The translations under genes and the position numbers were made by a program. Source: CAZICM01 sp964537685 (GTDB lineage: Bacteria > Myxococcota_A > Polyangia > Polyangiales > Polyangiaceae). From it: a stretch of 22,168 nt of DNA. Each line of letters opens with the position of its first letter. The stretch's first letter is position 1. The stretch is taken from assembly GCA_964537685.1 (NCBI GenBank), contig CAZICM010000098.1:1-22168 (forward strand), in the 5' to 3' direction. This document shows positions 17,074-22,168 of this stretch, in pieces. A model generated the notes under the pieces. That model saw nothing but the letters and a program-made list of their open reading frames with translations, ran no database searches and was not told where the DNA came from.

Positions 17074-18692
17074 CACCCCTCCAATATCTCCCCAACATTC
17101 CGCGCAATCACCCCCTCCAGCTCCCGCGCCTGCGCATTTAGCCCCTCAAGCTCTTCATTCAGCGCCTCAAGCTGCTCCTTAAAATCTTCATCGCTTACGT
17201 CCTCCCCAGGCGCTACCCCAACATATCGCCCTGGATTCAACGACCACCCCTGCGCCTCTATCTCCTTCACACCCACCGCTTTGCATAATCCAGCCACGTC
17301 CCCATACATAGGCTTCTTCCCAAATATCTCCTTCAGCTTCCCTTCCGCCTCACGCCCCCCTACAATATAATCCGGCGCCTCGCCCCGGTATAACCTCACC
17401 ACATTCGCCAAAAATCCAATCTGTCCCGCCGTCCATTCCCGGTGCGCTCTGTCCACTTGTCTGTAGATATGCCGCGCGTCTATAAACAATACTTTCCCCG
17501 CTCGCTCCGTCTTGCTCTTCCCCTTGTCCAAAAACCATAGCGTGCACGGCAACGTTACCGTATAAAACATGTTCGGCCCCACAGCCACCATCACATCCAC
17601 CGCACCGCTCTCTATCAGCTTCTGCCTTATCTCCTGCTCGCTCGATCGCGCGTCCGAGGCAGAGTTCGCCATCACAAATCCAGACCGCCCCTTCGCATTC
17701 AGCGCCGAATAAAAAAGCTGTATCCATAAATAATTGGCGTTGTCAGGCTTCGGCAATCCAAAGGGAAATCGCCGCCCTCCCCCCACCATGTCCTTTAGCC
17801 GCTCTTTGTCGACCGCGTTCACATTAAAGGGCGGGTTCGCTAGCACAAAATCAAAATGCCCCGTCGCCTTGTGCGGATCGTCATAATAACTGTTTACGTT
17901 GCCGCCATGCCGTATGTCCCCCTCCAATCCATGCACCGCTAAATTTAATCGGCATAAACGCCCTGTTTCGTCGGTCTTTTCAACACCAAATATCGCAAGC
18001 TCCGCCGCCGGATTCTTCTGATGCTCGCTCACAAAACGCGCCGATTGAACAAACATACCGCCCGAACCACAGGCCGGATCGAGAATACGCCCATGAAAAG
18101 GCTCGATGATTTCCGTCAATAACTTGACAATACTCGCAGGCGTATAAAACTCCCCGCCCTTCTGGCCTTCCGTCCGGGCAAACTCGCCAAGAAAATATTC
18201 ATAAATACGCCCAAACGCATCAAAGTCGACAGTCGCCGGTATCTCCGAGACTTTTTTAAGCAGCTCTTTTAAAAGCGTCGCCGTAAATAAATTATAGGTC
18301 TTCGGCAATACGCCGCCGAGCTGATCGTTATGCTTTTCAATCTCGCGCATGGCCGCGTTGACTTGGCCGCCGATATCCGACGACTCGGGCAGCTTCAGCA
18401 AATAATCGAAACGCGCGTGGGGGGGCAGATACAAAATCCCCTCCGCATGATAGGCCGCGGGATCGCCCGCCCGGCTACCCCGCCGCGACGAGCCGCCAGC
18501 CTGTTCCAGCTTGGCCTGCTGAGCCGCAAAACGCAGCTCGGCAAAGCGAAGAAAAATTAGACCGAGAATCGGGCCTGAATATTCCTGGGCTTTCAAGCCG
18601 GAATTCGCGCGGAACTGATCGGCCGCGTCCCAAAGCCGTTTTTCAAGGGTAACTGAGGAACCATCCTTTTCGGGCGTAGCAATCCAGCGCAA
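17073..18692 (-). CDS. hsdM: Type I R-M DNA methyltransferase subunit M
   Basis: This 539-residue N6-adenine methyltransferase uses S-adenosylmethionine and HsdS to modify the host sites. An N-terminal helical HsdM_N domain (~15-165) is followed by the catalytic domain: GGEFYTP (179-185), motif I DPACGSGGMF (205-214, SAM binding) and motif IV ANPPF (285-289, the catalytic N-P-P-F of N6-adenine methylases). The C-terminal tail (~505-535) is a Glu/Leu-rich helix. The start is an unusual TTG at 18692, supported by AGGAG seven bases upstream (18704-18700). It is the first gene of the operon hsdM-hsdS-DUF1016-hsdR. Confidence 0.95.
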
Positions 18693-18771
18693 GCGGTGTC
18701 TCCTAGGTCATGGGGGGTGGGCCGGGATCGGAGTTCTATCCAGATTGGCCGCGCATCTGGAACGCGGCGCT

Positions 18772-18798
18772 TGTATAGCCGCGGGTTTCAAAAATCAA
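18772..18798 (-). promoter_or_regulatory. weak candidate promoter of the hsd operon
   Basis: On the minus strand TTGATT (18798-18793) is followed after 15 bases by TATACA (18777-18772), each 4 of 6 to consensus. It lies about 80 bases before the hsdM TTG, in the only AT-rich patch of this intergenic region, and just downstream (in hsd direction) of the palindromic minisatellite. The match is modest. Confidence 0.25.
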
Positions 18799-18874
18799 AT
18801 AAATCTTCGCTTCGCGCTCTTCCCTGGCCTCCGTCGCCTTTCTTTTTCCGCGCCGCGCCCGTCCAAAAACCCCC

Positions 18875-19181
18875 GTCCATGCGCGATGTCCGCCATCCGC
18901 CCGCGCCTCGCCCGCCGTCCATGGACATCCGCGTTTTCCCGTGCGCTCCGGGTCTTGGGTCCCCCGTGCCGCCTGTGCAGGCCGGCCGGGTTGCGTCCGC
19001 CGTCCATGGACGCCCTCGCTCGCCCCAAGCGGGTTGCGCCCGCCGTCCATGGACCATGCGCTCGCCCCAAGCGGGTTGCGCCCGCCGTCCATGAACGCCC
19101 ACACTCGCCCCGACCGGGTTGCGCCCGCCGTCCATGGATTTCATCCGCATCCCGCCCGCGCCGCCCAACTTGTCCATGGAC
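18875..19181. repeat. minisatellite of ~8 units, 42-43 bp, with palindromic core
   Basis: A 10-base palindrome GTCCATGGAC recurs with near-constant spacing. Exact or near copies start at 18875 (partial), 18917, 18959 (strongly decayed, only GTCC kept), 19002, 19045, 19087 (one change), 19130 (one change) and 19172. Steps are 42, 42, 43, 43, 42, 43 and 42. In the central units the core is preceded by CGGGTTGCGCCCGCC (one base varies), and the rest of the unit keeps CTCGCCCC. The core is decayed at the left edge and the flank is lost in the last unit. The mixed 42/43 steps shift any reading frame, so the array is non-coding. Confidence 0.85.
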
Positions 19182-19207
19182 GGCCATCAAGACACGCCTG
19201 CCTTGCG

Positions 19208-20086
19208 CTATTTGGACAGCTTTTGCGCAAGTTCAGCCTGCCTCTGCTCAATATCTTGCTTCATCTTGGCCAATTCAGCCAGCTCCTCTTGAACTTCTTG
19301 CGCCATGGCCAGCTCCCGCTCCTTGTCTTTTTGAGCCTTTGCTTCCTGGAGCTTTGCCTGTATCGCCAATAGCCGAGCCTTTTCCTTCTCAATCCTCGAA
19401 AGCGCCTCCGATACGCTCGTCAAGGTGTACTCCCGGGGACGCGCCTCCTGCAAGAAAAACGAATCTTCCCAGTCCGCCGGCAAATGCAGTTGAAGATTGG
19501 CCAGCCTTATCTGCTCCAGATCCGCCCGGAGCGCCTTTCGGATGGCATTGGCGCTATCTACCAGATTCTTTTTATCGCCCACCACGCCAAAATCCGAAAG
19601 CCGCTGCTCGCATTGCGCCATATTGTCCTCGGCCGCATCGCATAGGGGAATAAGCGCGGCAAGGGCATTGCCCATGGCTTGGATATCATTGTTATTGATT
19701 GTGGAAAGCGTTTCGGGCCAAACGCGCATTTCGTCGAGCTGAGCGCCGAGTACGGGTTTGCGCTGCTCGGAGGGTTTTTGATTTTGGGTAAGGCTTTTAA
19801 GCAGGGGTGAATTGCGTTTATTGCCTTCGAAGGCAAGCACCGCGGTGATGATGCGGGCATGGGAAATATCCAATTCAACATTGAGATATTCGACTTGAGC
19901 CTCGGCCTCGGTTTGAGCGTCTTCGAGGCTACGCTCCTTGGATTCTGTAGCATCACAGAGCGCGGACAGAGGCTCGAGCTTAGAGACCAGCGCCTGGGTG
20001 AGAGGCTGGGCTTTAAGCCGGGTTTTTGTAAATACGTTGTGATGCCGGATGGTTTTAATGGGTGTGTTGATGGTGAATGATCGCAT
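19208..20086 (-). CDS. hypothetical coiled-coil protein
   Basis: With the start at ATG 20086 this is a 292-residue protein of unknown function. It has no signal peptide or membrane segment. It looks almost wholly helical: two related stretches, ALCDATESKERSLEDA and PLCDAAEDNMAQCEQR, suggest an internal duplication, and the last ~75 residues (EALSRIEKEKARLLAIQAKLQEAKAQKDKERELAMAQ...) form a strong Glu/Lys/Ala/Leu coiled coil. I recognise no family. A longer frame upstream (to 20365) is rejected as a start because it would overlap the divergent SpvB-like gene. No good Shine-Dalgarno is seen. It may serve as a structural or scaffold protein, but that is only a composition-based guess. Confidence 0.65.
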   Translation of the reverse strand: MRSFTINTPIKTIRHHNVFTKTRLKAQPLTQALVSKLEPLSALCDATESKERSLEDAQTEAEAQVEYLNVELDISHARIITAVLAFEGNKRNSPLLKSLTQNQKPSEQRKPVLGAQLDEMRVWPETLSTINNNDIQAMGNALAALIPLCDAAEDNMAQCEQRLSDFGVVGDKKNLVDSANAIRKALRADLEQIRLANLQLHLPADWEDSFFLQEARPREYTLTSVSEALSRIEKEKARLLAIQAKLQEAKAQKDKERELAMAQEVQEELAELAKMKQDIEQRQAELAQKLSK

Positions 20087-20141
20087 GGGAAGGCAAATAG
20101 ACGAAGGATGAGTTGAATGCAAGATTTTTGAGAGCTGAGCT

Positions 20142-20147
20142 GATAAT
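20142..20147 (+). promoter_or_regulatory. -10-like hexamer before the SpvB-like gene
   Basis: GATAAT (5 of 6 to consensus) lies 9 bases before ATG 20157, with no clear -35 at the usual distance (the nearest, TTGAAT at 20113-20118, is 23 bases away). If used, the message would be nearly leaderless. Confidence 0.25.
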
Positions 20148-20156
20148 AGAGCTTGT

Positions 20157-22168
20157 ATGTCCAAACATGGATGGCGTGTTCGGATGTTGGGCTTGCTGTT
20201 TGTCGTGTGGGTGGTGAGCGCATGCGGAGACGCCAAAATTTCGCCGTTTATAGCGGTGCCGGTGCCGCTTCCTTCGGGCGATTTGTATTTAGGCTGTCCA
20301 GATTTTGAAGGTGAACGGCCGCTGGCTAATTTGCCGAATGGGAAGACGGCGGAAGCGGGCGCCAATCATGGAACGTTTTCGGTGTCAAGCGCCGGCGAAG
20401 CAAATTTTTTGTATGGGATTGAGGCGCTTCCTGGGCGGGCTGGGCAGGTGCCAGGCATTTCTGTCCGCTACTCAAGCGGCTCGGATGACGGATTTTTAGG
20501 ATTTGGGTTTTCGCTGGGAGGGCTGTCGGCGATTTCGCGCTGCGGAAAGAATTTGGCGGATGACGGCGAGATTGAAGCCGTTGGGGATAAAGCCGGGGAT
20601 GCGCTTTGCATGGATGGGGCGCGATTGGTGGAAGTTGCGCCGAATGAATACCGGACGGTGCCCGATTCTTTTTCAAGGATTGTTGCGAGTTCAAATGCAA
20701 AAGGGCCGGAAGCGTTTACGGTCTATGCGAAGTCTGGATTGATCTTTGAATATGGGAGCGAAGACAGCGGGAAAGTTTTTTCAAAGGACGGAGTAGTTCG
20801 CTCGTGGTTAATATCCAAACAGCGGGATCGCAATGAGAACGCCGTTTTGTATAGCTATAAGAATGAGCGGGATGCTGTGGATGGCCATACGCTGGAGTTT
20901 GGGCCTGAGCGAATCGATTACACGGATCACCCTGATTCACCGGCATCGCGGGCTCTCGTTTTTAAGTATGAATCGCAAGCGCCCCGGAAGCTGTATGCCC
21001 GGGGAATGATCTTAAAACGATCGCTAAAGCTGAAGACGATCGAGGCCCGGGGACCTGAAGATAAACTGGTTCGAGAATATAGGTTTGCCTATCAGACATC
21101 GCCCAATACCCAGCGCGCACTGCTCTCGTCCATTCAAGAATGCGCTTCGGATCAAGCCTGCAAGCCTGCAACAAAATTTTCTTATGATCATGGGCAGGGA
21201 ACGGGTTTTGATGCGTTGATGACGGGTTTATCGGGGCCGGGCAATGATCTAGGAAGCGTGATGACGCTGGATATGACGGGGGACGGCCTGGATGATCTTT
21301 TAATATTGGAACAGGATGATCAGTTTGAACCGGGAGAAGATAAGACGCTGTGGAGATTGTTGCCGAATCAGGGGCAGGGTAATTATTTTAGTGCGTCGCA
21401 GATTGTCTTTGAACAGCCGCACTTAATCGATCCCATCACGAATTTGCCAGGCCCGCCCGAGAGCGCAACACCGATCGATTTTAACCACGATGGGCGGATG
21501 GATTTATTGTTGCACGATCTTCGGGGCGAATATGTGAACTGGGGTTTTTTGATATCGGCAGGAGCGCAGCCGGCCCAATATCTGAAGAGCAATACGAAAA
21601 GAATCTATGCTCAAGGCTCGGCGCCTCCGTTGCATTTCAATTCGGCAAATGCCTCGTCTCATTTAGCAGATGTGAACGGCGATGGAATGCCGGATCTGGT
21701 GAGCTGTATTTTTAAAAATATTCATGAGTGGTCGGTGAACCTGTGGACGCCTCAAGGTTTTAATGTAAATGCTATCGCGATTCCGGCGCTGCTTCAGCAC
21801 CCTTGCGATATCGAATTTATTCCTGCCGATATCGATGCGGATGGGCAGAATGAGATTTTGATTCCCGGTTCTTATGCGGTAAACGGCGGGATTCAATTGA
21901 CGGCGGGCTTGGATGTTTTGGCGTTTAAGCATCAGGGCAATACATGGACACGGGAGGATGCCGGGCTGCCACGAGTGATATCAGGCGGCCGGATGATCTT
22001 GCTGGATATGAATGGGGATGGTTTGCTGGATGCGCTTCAATCGGGATTTCAGGATGCGCAGCTTCGGCTCTTTGTGAATACGGGCGATGGATTTTTAGAT
22101 GCGGCGAATGCACTCCAAAATGCGATTCCCGAGTTGGATAAGTTTTTTAATATTGCAACGCAAATCGA
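20157..22168 (+). CDS. SpvB/Rhs-like lipoprotein with FG-GAP repeats (3' partial)
   Basis: The frame is open from ATG 20157 to the window edge (670 codons, no stop), so the C-terminal part is missing. The leader ends in VVSAC (Cys22), a good lipobox. Residues ~70-130 match the SpvB/TcaC-type N-terminus (PGRAGQVPGISVRYSSGS, then GFSLGGLSAISRC), continuing to a CMDGARLVEV segment and Rhs-like strands. Five FG-GAP/VCBS-type D-x-[D/N/T]-x-D-G calcium loops start near residues 372 (DMTGDGLDD), 441 (DFNHDGRMD), 505 (DVNGDGMPD), 558 (DIDADGQNE) and 617 (DMNGDGLLD). This order is that of Tc-toxin B/SpvB/Rhs-family shells. A polymorphic toxin or surface protein is plausible, and its missing end, possibly with YD repeats and a toxin tip, would decide. 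Confidence 0.82.
   Translation, partial: MSKHGWRVRMLGLLFVVWVVSACGDAKISPFIAVPVPLPSGDLYLGCPDFEGERPLANLPNGKTAEAGANHGTFSVSSAGEANFLYGIEALPGRAGQVPGISVRYSSGSDDGFLGFGFSLGGLSAISRCGKNLADDGEIEAVGDKAGDALCMDGARLVEVAPNEYRTVPDSFSRIVASSNAKGPEAFTVYAKSGLIFEYGSEDSGKVFSKDGVVRSWLISKQRDRNENAVLYSYKNERDAVDGHTLEFGPERIDYTDHPDSPASRALVFKYESQAPRKLYARGMILKRSLKLKTIEARGPEDKLVREYRFAYQTSPNTQRALLSSIQECASDQACKPATKFSYDHGQGTGFDALMTGLSGPGNDLGSVMTLDMTGDGLDDLLILEQDDQFEPGEDKTLWRLLPNQGQGNYFSASQIVFEQPHLIDPITNLPGPPESATPIDFNHDGRMDLLLHDLRGEYVNWGFLISAGAQPAQYLKSNTKRIYAQGSAPPLHFNSANASSHLADVNGDGMPDLVSCIFKNIHEWSVNLWTPQGFNVNAIAIPALLQHPCDIEFIPADIDADGQNEILIPGSYAVNGGIQLTAGLDVLAFKHQGNTWTREDAGLPRVISGGRMILLDMNGDGLLDALQSGFQDAQLRLFVNTGDGFLDAANALQNAIPELDKFFNIATQI

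Larger units (their letters stand above)
18693..19207. other. intergenic region upstream of hsdM
   Basis: These 515 bases hold no supported gene. They contain the hsdM Shine-Dalgarno and a possible promoter (to ~18800), an unremarkable stretch (~18800-18870), then the 42-43 bp minisatellite to about 19181. Open frames across it in several phases come from its GC-rich, stop-poor composition. Confidence 0.7.

Noticed and set aside
18875..19181. CRISPR array
   Set aside because: The stretches between the palindromic cores are similar to one another (shared CTCGCCCC and CGGGTTGCG parts), so they are not unique spacers. Units vary and no cas gene is present.
18745..19653. 302-codon plus-strand ORF and several 120-140 codon ORFs on both strands over the repeat
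   Set aside because: The repeat step alternates 42 and 43 bp, which breaks the frame between units. The frames are Pro/Arg-rich, stop-poor artefacts, and the long one overlaps the coiled-coil gene.
20087..20365. N-terminal extension giving the coiled-coil gene 385 codons
   Set aside because: It would overlap the promoter, start and lipobox of the divergent SpvB-like gene. The extension is low-complexity and unlike the helical body.

Overview
The window looks like part of a Myxococcota chromosome, probably Polyangiales-like, although no rRNA or marker gene is present to prove it. The reasons are the many lipoproteins with Ser/Ala/Pro-rich linkers followed by Cys-rich 'C-x-x-D-x-x-C-G-D-G-x-C' modules, a SUMF1-type lipoprotein, an SpvB/FG-GAP lipoprotein, a large multidomain TIR/NTPase protein, and a fairly high GC content.

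Left part (1-4940). The first ~367 bases hold no convincing gene. A 911-residue minus-strand protein follows, with a TIR domain, a P-loop NTPase and a calcineurin-like metallophosphoesterase in one chain; it is a candidate conflict or defence protein. Divergent from it is a RimJ/RimL-type GNAT acetyltransferase. Convergent with that is a SUMF1-fold lipoprotein that appears to lack the copper-binding cysteines of true formylglycine-generating enzymes.

Middle part (4941-11588, all plus strand). A UMF1/Atg22-family MFS transporter is followed by a tandem duplication. Each cassette encodes a neprosin-family (putative glutamic peptidase) protein, translationally coupled by an ATGA overlap to a small Cys-rich lipoprotein. 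The 3' end of the MFS gene is repeated exactly after each cassette, giving three direct copies. The second neprosin copy has lost its signal peptide through a 145-bp deletion that also puts its normal start out of frame. A CaCA-type Na+/Ca2+ antiporter follows.

Right part (11594-18692, minus strand). This is a tightly overlapping Type I restriction-modification operon in the order hsdM-hsdS-DUF1016(YhcG-like nuclease)-hsdR. Upstream of it (about 18875-19181) is a non-coding minisatellite of about eight units, with a palindromic core recurring every 42-43 bp.

Right edge (19208-22168). A coiled-coil protein of unknown function is transcribed away from an SpvB/Rhs-like lipoprotein with five FG-GAP/VCBS-type calcium-loop motifs. 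That gene runs off the window. The most notable items are the three-domain TIR protein, the duplicated neprosin cassettes with their repeated MFS gene end, and the phased palindromic repeat.
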